The notes: generated by a model not told the origin, from the sequence alone. Shown: positions 32,703 to 43,801, numbered from the stretch's first letter. The stretch is 64,000 bases of DNA from Poecilobothrus nobilitatus (GCA_947095535.1 OX352772.1:215192222-215256221), one strand, 5' to 3'. Made by a program: numbers and translations.

Positions 32703-34237
32703 TATACCCTATACCTAAAGTATAGGGTATATTAAATTTGGTATGGTGTTTGTAACCACCAAAAGGAAGCGAGTTAGATATGAACATGTATATATATTCT
32801 GAATCAGGATCACCTCCTGAGTCGATTTAACGATGTCCGTCCGTCCGTCCGTTCGCACGATAACTCTAATAAAAACTAATAAAGCTATCTTGATGAAATT
32901 TATATAGTAGGTTACTAATTACGAAAGTTCGAATCTGGACAAAATCGGTGTATGGGTTCGGATTCTGGAAGCTTCCGATTGATTCCGGAGCAAACGAGAT
33001 TATCTCCAAAACCAACAAAGATAGAACCTCTAAATTTAGCAGAATGGTGTTCTTTCATGTTTGATTTAGGTCTCTGAAATTTGAGAGGATTTGGTTCATG
33101 GGTTCGGATCTCGGAAGCTTCCGAACGAGCCCCAGAGCAAACGAGTATATCTCCACAACCAACAAAGATAGAACCTTTATTTTTAGTACAAGAGTGTGCT
33201 GTTATGTTTTCTTTTCTATAAAATTGGAAACTGACATTTGAAAGAATTTGAACCATGGATTCGTATTTTGGAAGCTTCCGAACGAGCCCCAGAGCAAACG
33301 AGATAATCTCCAAAACCAACAAAAATAGAACCTTTAAATTTTTTACAATGATGTTCCTTCCCGTTCTATTTATGTCTCTGAAATTTAAGATATAGATATG
33401 GTCCATGGGTTTGAATTTGGAAGCTTCCGAACGAGCCCCAGAACAAATGAGATTATCTCCAAAAACAACAAAGATATAACCTTTAAATTTGGCAGAATGG
33501 TGATCTTTCATGTTTGATTTAGGTCTCTGAAATTTGAGAGGATTTGGTCCATGGGTCCGGATTGTGGAAGCTTCCGAACGAGCCCCAGAGCAAATGATAT
33601 TAGGCAGAATGGTGTTCCTTCAAGTTTGATTTATGTTTCTGAAATTTGTGAGGATTTGGTCCATAGGTTCAAATCTTGGAAGCTTCCGAAAGAGCCCCAG
33701 AGCAAACGAGTATATCTTCACAACCAACAAAGATAGTACTTTTATTTTTAGTACAAAGGTGTTCTGTTATGTTTCTTTTTCTGTAAAATTGGTAACTGAC
33801 ATTTGAAAAAATTTGAACCATGGGTTCGTATTTTGGAAACTTCCGGACGAGCACAAGATCAACGAGCATATCTCCAAAACCAACAAAAGCGGAACCTTTA
33901 AATTTAGTACAATGGTGTTCTGGCATGTTTTCTTTATGTTCCTGAGATGGATTCGATGAATTGGAGTGGCAATTCGGGTACCTGACACACACCTCCCAAG
34001 GACTAACAATCTTCGAAATTAGTAAAGATAGAAACTTAAAATTTTTTACAAAGGTTTCAAGCATATCCCAAGAGGATGCCTCTTTTACGTTCCTGAAATT
34101 CGAGTTGAATAAGACAGAAAAGGGAAGAAGTTCAAGCAGCTGCCAAAAAAACTTATGGATTTTTAATTTAATTCGAATTATTCAGGTGTAGGGTATTAAT
34201 AAGTCGGTTGCATCGACTTACTGTTACATTTACTTGT
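32703..34237. repeat. repeat R2 with ~150-bp internal tandem units
   Basis: Begins with a hairpin, ACCCTATACCTAAAGTATAGGGT, then (GTCC)n at 32837-32850. Seven units follow, marked by GGAAGCTTCC-type lines near 32964, 33115, 33271, 33418, 33565, 33677 and 33832. Most are spaced 147-156 bp (one 112). It closes with GGTGTAGGGTAT and the palindromic AAGTCGGTTGCATCGACTTA (34201-34220). Open frames here arise because the unit is close to a multiple of three. Other copies: 53591-54523 (inverted) and 61690-62225 (short). Confidence 0.85.
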
Positions 34238-34692
34238 TTTATACTTATAATGACAAAATTTGCTGTTGTATAATGTGTTCACTTCATAGAGAGATATACG
34301 ACTGAATTAATGGTATTATATTTTCTACTAAATCTAAAAATGTGTTAAGATTCTCACCTTTTCCATAGAAGGTTGGTAAATTATCGGTGTACTTTATTGG
34401 ATCAATTGATAATGTTAGTGATTTTTGCGGTTGTTGTGGTTGTTGTGGTTGTTGAGGTTGTAGTGGCTATTGATTTATCATTTTGCTTGCTGTGACCTCT
34501 TCCGAACTTTCACTAGACTCTTGAGGTTTTTTATAGTTGATTGGATTAAATATTTTTCCACGAAATTGATTTCTTTTAAACAAGCACTTTTTTATTTTTT
34601 TAGGTTTCTTATTAGCCCATGAATTATAATTTTTTGCTATATGATTTATTTGCTTGTTTTTTATTTTTATAATTTTAAAAGTGTTAGATCCT
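34238..34692 (-). pseudogene. errantivirus C gag, N-terminal part
   Basis: Minus strand: Lys-rich start, FRGKIFNPINYKKPQ, a Ser/Glu-rich stretch, then a Gln/Pro run (QPQQPQQPQQPQ, 34475-34435). After it comes LTLSIDPIKYTDNLPTFYGK and NLNTFLDLVENI, which resembles the entry to the capsid domain of gypsy-group Gag. One stop precedes the Gln run, and R2 interrupts the gene at 34237. It follows the primer-binding site on the same strand, as expected. Confidence 0.65.
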
Positions 34693-34974
34693 TTTGTTTT
34701 TTTTTGTTTATTATAATTTAATATTAAATATTAAAAGTTAAGTATTAATTAAAATAATATTAAAAATGTTATTATACTTTTATTATAATAGTTTTTGAGA
34801 GAAAAAAAAAATTTCTCTTAATTAGATTCACTTTTTAAAATGAATTCACCACATCAATTTTAGAGTTAATGACGGAGTCTTTTCTCTTTAATAAAGAGTA
34901 TAGTTTTATTTTAATAAAAATTATTATTTTTTTCACTAAACTTTTTATCACTATGAGTCCCTTTTACTTTTGGA
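34693..34974 (-). other. 5' leader between primer site and gag of errantivirus C
   Basis: AT-rich non-coding stretch on the minus strand between the primer-binding site and gag. It contains two TTTAATTAAAAT-like runs and no reading frame. Confidence 0.45.
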
Positions 34975-34992
34975 ATCGTACCGACTGCGCCA
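34975..34992 (-). other. primer-binding site of errantivirus C (tRNA-Ser type)
   Basis: The minus strand reads TGGCGCAGTCGGTACGAT immediately after the LTR end. This is close to the serine-tRNA primer site used by several insect errantiviruses. It fixes the orientation of the element and the LTR edge. Confidence 0.8.
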
Positions 34993-35550
34993 ATTATATC
35001 TGTTCAAGTTAGTTTTTAAAATTTTAAAATAAAACACGTTGATTTTAAACGTCTTTATTAATTTGCTTCAAGAAAAGTTCTACTTAAAAATAATATTTTT
35101 TCAATACAATCATTTTCTTAATACTAAAAAGATTTTAAAGTTGAAAAATGCTGATTTTGGATTATCAGCGTTTTTCAAAAATTGTATGATAATTTTTTTT
35201 TAGTTCATTTCGTACATATTGCGTATTGACATCATGTGATTACAAAATGTACGATCAGCTAATTTATTAATCATGTTTAAAAAAATGCCTTTACTTATTT
35301 ATACAAAAGTTAAAAAGCAACAATCGATTGTGAAATACGGCACTTAGGTTCAAGTGAGTTTAAAAAAACTAGAATTGAAAGTGTGCAAGTAATAAGATAT
35401 GAAATTAAGATTTTATTTTAGAGGAATGGAGTTTTTTGTCCCTGTTGAGTAATTCCATCCCTTTGTACAATATTGCTGTACAATACAGCTACAATATTTT
35501 TTGCTACAATAGTGATGGTCTTATTAGTAAGGGATGGTGTGGATGTAACT
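34993..35550 (-). mobile_element. 5' LTR of errantivirus C
   Basis: Starts on the minus strand with AGTTACATCC at 35550 and ends at the primer-binding site. It is homologous along its length to the LTRs in the macrosatellite (9257-9779 and others). It has a roughly 35-bp local expansion of CAATA/GCTACAAT sequence near 35470-35510. Divergence from the macrosatellite LTRs is visible (several percent). Confidence 0.8.
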
Positions 35551-35569
35551 ATATATTAAACAATTTCTT

Positions 35570-36660
35570 GTAATAGGTCACAGCATACTGTAGTACGTTT
35601 ATTTATAATGGAAAGATTAACTGCAAATACTGTCTTGACGTTTTACGTATTTTTTCATTCTCCCACAAGAAACCCACCAAGACAAATTTAATATCATTTC
35701 TTTCTTCTTGTGGTTATGACCATAGACACGACTTTATCAATAGGCTTACAAGCAATACTTGTATTGATGACTTAGTTATTTTGCAACGAAACAATGTTTC
35801 AACCTAACACAGTTGCTAAAAAAAATAAGATTAATGATCACAACCTACTAGTTAAACTAGATAAATATCTTGATATTAATTATAATAAAAATGTTGACAA
35901 AACTAAAACGAATTTCTCGTTGATCTCTAATGTGCTCAGTGGGTCTCTCTCTGCAAACAAATTTGAGGATTTAAAAGCCGATACCATGTACAAAGAGCTA
36001 ATAAATGATGTACGTTCTATAATAAATGAAAAATCAACCAATTAGGTCGCTGATGTTAATAAAAAAGATCTATTAATACCATGGTTAAATAATTCTTTAA
36101 AAAAGTCGATTAATATTAAAATTTCATTGAAGAATAAATTTAAAAAAAAAATTCGAAAAATTTCCAAATCCAAGATAATTTTCTAAGGCTCGATAAAATT
36201 ATCAAAAAATCTATAAAAACTTGTAAAGATAATTACTATAGTAATAAACTAAACAGTTGTAATTTGGATCAAACTAAGATCTTAAACAATATTATGGAAA
36301 GATAAAAAAAATCGAATATTCCTGATTTAGTTTGCCCCAACAATACGCAAATTAATGATCTATTGCATTATCTACTACAAATGAATTTAATAATTATTTC
36401 GTAACGGTAGGTCTTAAAGTATCGAACTCTTTAAAAAATTTACGACATGATGATATAAATTTTTTTGGTACCTTAAACGGAATTACAAACACAAATGAAG
36501 AAAAATTAAAAATCTGTAGGTTGGGACAACATTCCAATTAAAGTTATAAAAAATTCAGCACCTATATTTGGCTTCATATTATCCGATTTATTTAATAAAA
36601 TTATAGTTAGTAATGAATACCCGTACTAAAAATTTCAAAAATTACACCAATTTTTAAAAG
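35570..36660 (+). pseudogene. LINE L4 ORF2, endonuclease end and linker
   Basis: Plus strand: HSPTRNPPRQI-type and SSCGYDHRHDFINRLTSNT pieces (35680-35760), which match the region before the last endonuclease motif, then ISNVLSGSL and a Lys-rich linker (open at 35794-36045). Further broken frames (36060-36640) hold KIITPIF-type sequence expected before the RT. No RT palm is readable before the sequence switches near 36660. Confidence 0.55.
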
Positions 36661-36664
36661 TGTT

Positions 36665-37200
36665 TATTTTTATAGTATTTATTGCTCTATATGGTCTGAA
36701 GTACATTCGGGGCGGTCTGGTAACGATATATGCAGCGCATTAATAAAAATTTTAAAACAAGTCACTAAAGATTTTCCAGATATCACTAAAATTACATTAT
36801 GGAGTGATAGTTGCATTCCTCAAAATAAGAATATAATAAACTCTTTTGCATTTAAAAATTTTTTGAACCAACATTCCAAAACAGATCATATAAGCTAAAT
36901 TTTACAAATATTCCATTTACAAAAATTAAATTAATTTTATACGATAATGATGATTTTCTATTAAAACACAAAACATCTTTTCTGGAAATAAAATATAAGA
37001 TTGCTCCTCTCTATCACAATACTTTAAAAAAAAATTAGCTATACCAAAGGATATATTTTATTTACTATTATAATAACAGCTGTTTGTCTGGAATCTACCA
37101 TATCAAAAGAAAAGTTAGCAGATGTCAAGAAATTGCTACCGTACTTGCCCGAAACCTTCCAAAAGTACTTCAAAACTGTCTTAAAACTTAAAAACTAAGA
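36665..37200 (+). pseudogene. remnant of a WSDxCxxQNKN transposon-associated protein
   Basis: Plus-strand frame 36676-36900 reads YCSIWSEVHSGRSGNDICSA, then LWSDSCIPQNKNIINSFAF and NFLNQHSKTDHIS. The WSDxCxxQNKN line followed by a helix is a recognisable signature of a widespread insect protein family of probable mobile-element origin; I recall it as a DUF7869-type domain, which needs checking. Near 37095-37200 SKEKLADVKKLLPYLPETFQ fits the C-terminal part of that family. It interrupts LINE L4. Stops between the blocks show decay. Confidence 0.5.
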
Positions 37201-37780
37201 AAGAAAAGTCAAAAACCTAGCTATTGGTTTTTTTTTGTTATAAAATCTATTCTAATTTTATTATTGGAAAACAGTAACTGAATGAAACTTTATTTAGGAT
37301 TAAGACTTAATATTTATATAATAATGACGTAAAAATAATTGTTGAAAATTTCAAGAACAATTTATTTCTTGTTTCGGACAGTTCCAATTTTTTTGGACAA
37401 CTCCATGAACACATACATAAAAACTTCTTAGTTATGGGATTTAACCAATGGTGAAAAAAAATGATCTTAGAAAATGCTTCATAACTAACTTCAGACTTAA
37501 ATTTAATTCTTAAAATTTTCAAAATTAATAATAAACCCTACTATAAATTAATAGCGAAAATTTGAATAAAATCTATAGAGTAGTTTTCGAGTAATTATAC
37601 TTCAAACTTTAAACTCGTTTTCTCAACATTCTGGTCGTTAGCGTTTGTCCGAAACGAGCACTAAACCGACGAAATATTATCAGAGTTTTTCCGAATCAAT
37701 AAAATTGCTATGAATTCCTCCAAAACGAAAATAATAAATTAAATCGCCACCTTGAAATTTTGATAAAATAAAAATAAAAT
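37201..37780. other. no feature recognised
   Basis: AT-rich. A 71-codon minus-strand frame (37522-37307) has no motif. It may be the tail of the preceding remnant. Confidence 0.35.
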
Positions 37781-38415
37781 CGACAACAATTATGTGAGTG
37801 AAGTTGACAATATTAAATTTTTAGGGGTTATCTTAGACAATAATTAAATTGGAATGAGCCATTAGTAAAGTATTCGGTAAATTAAACTCTTTAAATGGTA
37901 TTTTATTTAAATTTAGGAATAAAATACCAAAAAGCATTAAATTAAAGTTATATTTTGCACTTGCTCATTCCACTTTGCCATACGCACCAGGTATATGGGC
38001 ATGTCTTTGCAATATTCGGAAGCTATAATTTTATCACAATAAAATCAAATATTAATCAAATCAATATTAAAAAATGTGCTTAATCAGCCTATTTTGTTCA
38101 GAACTCATTTATTATTTCGTTAAATGAAATATTGCCTCTAAAGAGTGTTTTTCAATATCAGCAAATCGTTAATTTTTATAAAATAATTAATGGAATAGGT
38201 CACTCTAATATTACTTATATACAAAGTCACTCTCATGGATTTAACACAAGATACAGAAATAATGTTCGAACTCAACGATGTAGGGCAGTATTTTCGTCAC
38301 AAAGATCTATATCTGTCTCAGGTTCCCGTATGCATAATCTGTTGCCGCGCGAAATTGAAAATATCAGTAGAATTAGCCTATTTAATACCAAGCTAAAAAA
38401 ATATTTGTTATCAAA
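37781..38415 (+). pseudogene. LINE L4 ORF2, thumb and C-terminal domain
   Basis: Reads VDNIKFLGVILDN (thumb motif, 37815-37850), IPKSIKLKLYFALAHSTLPY (37930-37985), then an open frame from 38132: SVFQYQQIVNFYKIINGIGH, SHGFNTRYRNNVRTQRCRAV and LPREIENISRISLFNTKLKK. This is the usual end of jockey/CR1-like ORF2. The frame then runs without a stop into gypsy gag sequence at about 38415. Confidence 0.7.
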
Positions 38416-38572
38416 CAGTTATCTTAAACCCCAGTTACCACAACCCCAAAACTTTAGTAGGAAAAACAATTTTCCAAATAATAATTTCAATAGAAATAAC
38501 AATAATAACTACAACTTTATTAGAAACAGTAATTTTCTTAGTAACAATAATAACAATCCGTTACATAAATAA
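38416..38572 (+). pseudogene. gypsy element A, gag C-terminal end (Asn-rich)
   Basis: The last part of the open frame 38132-38572 is Asn/Phe-rich (NFSRKNNFPNNNFNRNNNN) and ends one base before the protease frame. This kind of basic Asn-rich tail occurs at the end of Gag in some gypsy-group elements. No zinc finger is present. The upstream gag and 5' LTR are missing, replaced by LINE L4. Confidence 0.5.
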
Positions 38573-39100
38573 TGCTTTCCCCAAATATGTTTCCGATATT
38601 GAAACATAAAAACAAAAAAAACAAAACAAAACATCAAAAGCCCCGCCTCCACGAGCCGATAGACTACATAGAAATTAATAAACATGGAACATCACTTCCA
38701 TATATATTAATAGGGTCACCTTTCGGTAGACTCCTTAGATTACTGATTGATACAGTAGCATCTTGCTGCTTTATATATCGTGAATTTTCTAAAATTCAAC
38801 AAAATTGCAAACCTATTTCTATCAAAAATATATTAAAAGAATATAAACTCGACAAAGAAATTGAAATTTCTATATTTAATAAATTTAACCAAAATGGGTA
38901 CTTTAAATTTTTAATATTTAAGTTTCACGATTACTTTGATAGATTACTTGGACTAGACATTTTAACGCAAATAAATGCAAAAATTGACTTAAATAACAAC
39001 ACTATCATAACTCCAAACTCTTGTTTACAACTGCAATTTAAAATTAAAACAGAACTTTCGCAAAATTTCTTATACCTCCAAATAGCAAAGTTATCGTAAA
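38572..39100 (+). pseudogene. gypsy element A, aspartic protease
   Basis: The 175-codon frame contains LLIDTVASCCFIY (catalytic Asp, with DTV in place of DTG) and RLLGLDILTQINAKIDLNN, matching the active-site and closing strands of retropepsins. Proteases of gypsy-group elements mature the Gag-Pol polyprotein. The Gly-to-Val change beside the catalytic Asp would probably inactivate it. The frame follows the gag end with the one-base overlap typical of frameshifting, though the context is too decayed to prove that. Confidence 0.7.
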
Positions 39101-40377
39101 ATTACCTGTTGACGTTACTAACGGTGATATATACGTACAACCAACAAAAATAAATGAAAATTTTTCTGTATCAGAAGGTATCTATAATAGCAAAAACGGA
39201 ATAAGTCCTATTTAAATTTCTAACATATCTAATTCCGACAATGTGCTTTACATTGAGTTACAGTTGAGCATTAAACTTAATAATTTTGACTGAACTACCG
39301 CAATCTTACAACCTGCTATTGATAAAGATATTACAAATTTAATACGTTCTGAGCACCTAAATGATGAAGAGAGAAATGCAATATTTAAAAGCTGAGGTAA
39401 ATATAAAGATATCTTCTTTAAGCCAAATCAAAATCTTACCTTTAGTAACCAAATAAAACATAACATTCCAACAACCGATGAAATCCCAATATATACAAAA
39501 TCATATAGATACCCGTATATCCATAAGCAAGAGATACAGAAACACATAGATGAAATGCTGGATCAAGGGATCATCAGACCAAGTTATTCCCAATCGAGCT
39601 ATTCTGTGTAGACCGTCCCAAAAAAATGCAAGCGGTAAAACAAAATGGAGATTCATAATCGACTTTAGAAAAATAAACGAGAAAACAATAACGGGGAGAT
39701 GCAATTATTTTACAACTTTTTCATCAAATAGAAATTAATCCAAACGATATAGCAAAAACAGTCTTTACCGAACAGACACACTACGAACTCGGATGCCGTT
39801 TGGATTAAAAAAACGCTCCTTCCACATTTCAGCGAGTCATGGCCAATGTTTTAAAAGATCTCATAAGAAAGTTATGCCTATTTTACCTTAACGACATAAT
39901 TATTTATTCTACTTCGTTACAAGAACATATACAAAATTTAGAGAAAGTATTTGATAAATTACGCGATGCCAATTTAAAGACACAATTAGACAAAGCTGAA
40001 TTCTTGCATAATGAAATTGGGTTCTTAGGTAATATTGTTTCAGCTGACGGTATTAAACCCGACCCTGAAAAAATAAAGGCAATCAAAAGTTACCCAATAC
40101 TAAAGACCTGGAAAGAAATAAAAGGATTTTAGGTTTATTGGGATACTACCGTAAATTCATAAAAGATTTCGCGAAATTAGTTAAACCTTTATGTCTGAAA
40201 AAGGGAAAAAAGACAAATTTAGACGAACAATATACTAAAACATTTGAAACATGTAAACAAATTCTAATGAACGACCCAATACTCCAATACCCAGACTTCA
40301 CGAAAACCTTCAATTTATTTACGGACGCTAATAACCTCGCCATAAACACCGTTTTTTCGCAAGAACCAATTGGCAAT
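39101..40377 (+). pseudogene. gypsy element A, RT and start of RNase H
   Basis: RT pieces in shifting frames: YRYPYIHKQEIQKHIDEML and GIIRPSYSQSSY (39500-39600), WRFIIDFRKINEKTI (39645-39690), [15 protein letters not shown], then [19 protein letters not shown] (39875-39915). The catalytic YLDD box is YLND here, with an Asp-to-Asn change. Connection and RNase H start follow (GYYRKFIKDFAKLVKPLC, LQYPDFTKTFNLFTDANNLA). The element is interrupted near 40378 by LINE L5 and resumes at 43802. Confidence 0.8.
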
Positions 40378-40412
40378 AAAACAGAAGTGACTAAAAAACA
40401 GAAGTGACAGAA

Positions 40413-41584
40413 AGATGCCAGGCAATTCGTGTAATCAATGCAATAAAAAAATAAATCCAAGAACAAATAAATTGATAAACTGCGATGGTCCATGTAAAAA
40501 ATGGCTTTCAAGTGTGCTCTAATCTGGAGATTGAATTTTTCAGAGATTTTTGTGCAGATCCAGAGACAATATGGTTTTGCAATACTTGCAAACAAAAGAG
40601 GCGGAATAGGAAGTCAGTAGCAGGTATAAGTTCAACAGATGCATCAAGAGAACAATTAAACAAAACAGTAAATGGAAGTGATCAAATAAATGACAAATTA
40701 GAGATCATTATTAAAAATCAAACACTCCAAGGCGACGAATTTCTGAAGCTATAAAATGAGGTTAGAGACATGAAAACGTACATTGAAAGTCTTATAGAAG
40801 AAAATTTAGGACTAAGAAATGAGAACTCGATCTTGCGTGGGGAAATTCAAAAGTAAGCAAAGTAACAAAGTAAACTTGGAAAAAATTAAACAAAGTAATC
40901 AAATTAAAAGTAAGTAATCAAATCAAAGTAATCAAATTAAAAGTAAACAAAGTAACAAAGTAAACTTGGAAAAAATTAAACAAAAACAGTACCTCAAACA
41001 TATTGAAATAAGTGGTGCCCACATAAACACAAATTATTATATCAATGATAATAAAGAAAATAGCAATAATAATAAAATAGATTTAAAGTCAATAGTTAAG
41101 ATAATTGTAAAGGAAGCTAATATCGAAATTGATAATAAAGACATCAGTGAAGTGTACACAACAAGAGACAAATCTTTAAAATTGGGTAATCCAAACAATA
41201 TAATAGTTGAATTTAAAAAACTTGAAGTTAAAAAAAGTTTTATGAAAGCTGTTAAGAAAAAAACCTTGACTACTAAAATATTTATTAATAAAAATAATGA
41301 CGAGGCAAGTGTTAAAAATGACAATAATGAATATAGCAATACAACAACACTGACTACTGAAATATCTATTAATAATAATAATGAAGAGACAAGTGAGACA
41401 TTTGGTATTAGTGAATGAGAGGCTCACACCTTATTTTAAATATCTTCACAAAATGGCAAGAGAGCTGAAAAGAAATAAATCAATTGAATTTTCATGGGTA
41501 GAAAGTGGCAAATTATTTACAAGAAAAACACCAACTAGCAAAATTATACGTGTTATTGGAGAATCTAATTTGAATGTTCAATAA
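40413..41584 (+). pseudogene. L5 ORF1: PHD-like finger, coiled coil, FP-C-like domain
   Basis: Starts MPGNSCNQCNKKINPRTNK at 40413. The Cys pattern (CNQC, NCDGPCKKW, later WFCNTCKQK) is that of a PHD-type zinc finger, a known ORF1 feature in CR1-like LINEs. A frameshift near 40500 splits it. A Leu/Glu-rich coiled-coil segment follows (40690-40850). Repeats of AAGTAATCAAATTAAA (40880-40960) break the frame, and the C-terminal domain reads VNERLTPYFKYLHKMARELK and FSWVESGKLFTRKTP (41405-41540). The stop at 41584 overlaps the ORF2 start by 11 nt. It would form an RNA-binding partner for ORF2. Confidence 0.75.
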
Positions 41585-42330
41585 TATTCATTGCAGTTTG
41601 CCACTTAATACCTATATAAAAACAAATATCCATGATGTAAAGGAAATTTCAATAAAAAACAAAAACTCACTTAAATTAATATATTTTAATGCTCGAAGTC
41701 TTAAACACAAAATAGATGATTTAAGTCATATTCTTGAAAAACTACAACAAACAATACATATAATTATAATCACGGAAACTTGGATTCTAGATACGGAAAG
41801 TGACTTTATAAATATAAAACATTATAATAAATTGTTATCATGTAGGAAAACCAGACGTGGATGTGGAGTTGGTATTTTTATCCATGAAAATATGAAATAC
41901 ACAGCAGTTTAATAGTATTATCAGCATAATCTTCGAAAAAATCAAGATAAACATTATATTACAGCTGTTTATAGACCACCTGATAATTCATCAAATTCAA
42001 TTATTTTTCATAACTCATTTTGTTATGATGAAAGTACCAGACCACAATCCAAAACATGTCTTGATCATTTATTTCTCAATGATTTAAATGCAAAAATAAA
42101 TATTTAATTTTTCCATCACGATTTATCGGATCACTTGGGAATAGTTATAGAACTTCAAAATTTAAATATTCCAACCAAAACCAATATTATGGCACACAAA
42201 AAACTAAATTACACTAAAGTTAAAGCAGAATTAAGTAAATATACTATCAAATATACTATCAAATATACTGTATGGAAAAAACTAGACGGCACCTATGGAT
42301 TGATAAAGAGTGTACGGAAATAATTGATAA
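41574..42330 (+). pseudogene. L5 ORF2, endonuclease with central deletion
   Basis: Starts MFNNIHCSLPLNTYIKTNI. Conserved blocks are LKLIYFNARSLKHKIDDL (Asn), IIIITETWILD (catalytic Glu), then AVYRPPDNSSNS. From there it jumps to FHNSFCYDESTRPQSKTCLD and LSDHLGIVIEL (terminal His block, 42125-42150). The GDFN block expected between PPDNSS and the Cys-rich part is absent. The ATG lies in the 11-nt overlap with ORF1, which supports the start choice. Confidence 0.7.
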
Positions 42331-43535
42331 AAAAAATTATCATTAGAAAATATATATTAGGAATCGTAATTTAGTATACAATCGTATTGAATATAAATAC
42401 TGGCTAAACAAAGCAACGGCAGTAAAGAGAAAAAAGAAAGAAGATTATGATAAGGGGCAGTTTGAAAAGGCAGGAAATGATCCAAAAAAGAATTGGAAAT
42501 ATATAAAAGAATTGTTATGTGGCGGCAATAAGAAGCTAAATGAGTTTTATGCTGGTAATGAAATAACAGAAAAGGAAAAAATTAATAAAATTAATCAATT
42601 TAATAAATACTACGCTACTATAGGTGAAAATATGGCAAAAAACTGCAAAAGCATAATATACTATCCAAAAATGAAAAGCGCTAAAGAATTCAAATTAAAA
42701 ACAATCGACACAGAGGAGTGTATAAAGTTAATAAATAGTTTAAACAATACCAATACTTGGCTTGGATCAGATATCACCTATAGTACTTAAGATTTGCAAA
42801 ATTGAAATGGCTGAAAATCTTTCGAAATTAATAAATACATCAATACTGCAAGGTATAATGCCTCAGGATCTGAAAATAAACAGAGTAATCCCCATTCCTT
42901 GTGTAGGCAATATTAATATAAGATTCAAAGATAATAGGATTAAAAGAGTAGCAGAATATAAGTACCTTGGTATACTTTTAGATCAAAATCTAACTTGGGA
43001 GCAGCAAATTAAGGAACAACTGAAGAAAGGTAGCAAAATTGCAGTTATATTTAGAATAATAAATATGAGAGTACCTTGGAAGGTTAAAAATTCAATATAC
43101 TATAGCATGTTTCATTTCACGGTAACCTATGGCATTCAAATCTGGGGTAACACATTTAATAAAAATTTAAAATTATTGCAATTAATACAAAACAAGGCTA
43201 TTAAAAATTTATATGGATATAAAAATAGAACGTCAACTCAAAAAATCCATCAACAACATAAAATTCTACAACTAAATTTATTTATTAGGAGTAAACACAA
43301 AACATCAATAGTATACTTAAACCTATTTGTAATAATAATTTGCATTCTTATCTAACGTGAAATGCGGGTAACTTAAGAATTATGTCATCAAAATTAAGAT
43401 TTAATAATCTTGACACATTATATAATTTAGCATATAAAACCTATAATGAGCTTCCGAGTGAAATGAAAAAAATAAATAATCAACATGAATTCAAGAAAAA
43501 TATAAAAAATTATTATCTGAATTTGATTTAAATTT
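42331..43535 (+). pseudogene. L5 ORF2, linker and RT with palm deleted
   Basis: The linker (42512-42790) reads NKINQFNKYYATIGENMAKN. The next frame starts ISPIVLKICKIEMAENLSKL and INTSILQGIMPQDLKINRVI, the fingers. It then goes from VIPIPCVGNINIRF directly to YKYLGILLDQNLTWEQQI (thumb). The palm, with both catalytic Asp motifs, is missing while the frame stays open, so an in-frame deletion is likely. The C-terminal domain (YGIQIWGNTFNKNLKLLQLI) and the tail to 43535 are readable. Confidence 0.75.
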
Positions 43536-43801
43536 TGTGACAGACTTAGAATTAATTATGTATTGAAAACGAAAATAATAGTGAGTAGTAGTAAGTTGTA
43601 AATAAGTAATTAACAAGTACTTGATAATGATAATTATATACATAGTTATAGTAATTTTGAAATTTTATATTTACATTTGTTCTTTGAAATATTTTTTTTT
43701 ATTTAAAATTGTAGTATTATAATGAATTGCTGAAGTTTGTATTATACTCTATACGAGCAAAAGACTCATTTTGAGATGAAATATAAAATAAATAAATAAA
43801 T

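Larger units (their letters stand above)
40378..43801 (+). mobile_element. LINE L5, internally deleted, inserted in gypsy element A
   Basis: Plus-strand LINE with both ORFs and a 3' tail of AAATA units (43780-43801). It splits the RNase H of gypsy element A, which reads up to SQEPIGN before it and resumes with KPLCYANRTLNESELKYS after it. A 16-bp tandem repeat (AAACAGAAGTGACNA twice, 40378-40409) lies at the 5' edge. Two internal deletions remove endonuclease and RT catalytic motifs. Target duplication could not be resolved. Confidence 0.75.

Noticed and set aside
32915..33511. 198-codon frame in R2 (and frames in 53691-54213)
   Set aside because: A tandem unit of about 147 bp keeps several frames open at once on both strands; no independent evidence for a protein.
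32930..33990. Regularly spaced units as a CRISPR array
   Set aside because: Units are diverged throughout, with no short constant repeat and variable spacers, and the genome is eukaryotic.
37307..37522. 71-codon minus-strand frame
   Set aside because: No recognisable motif and no coding neighbours in that frame.
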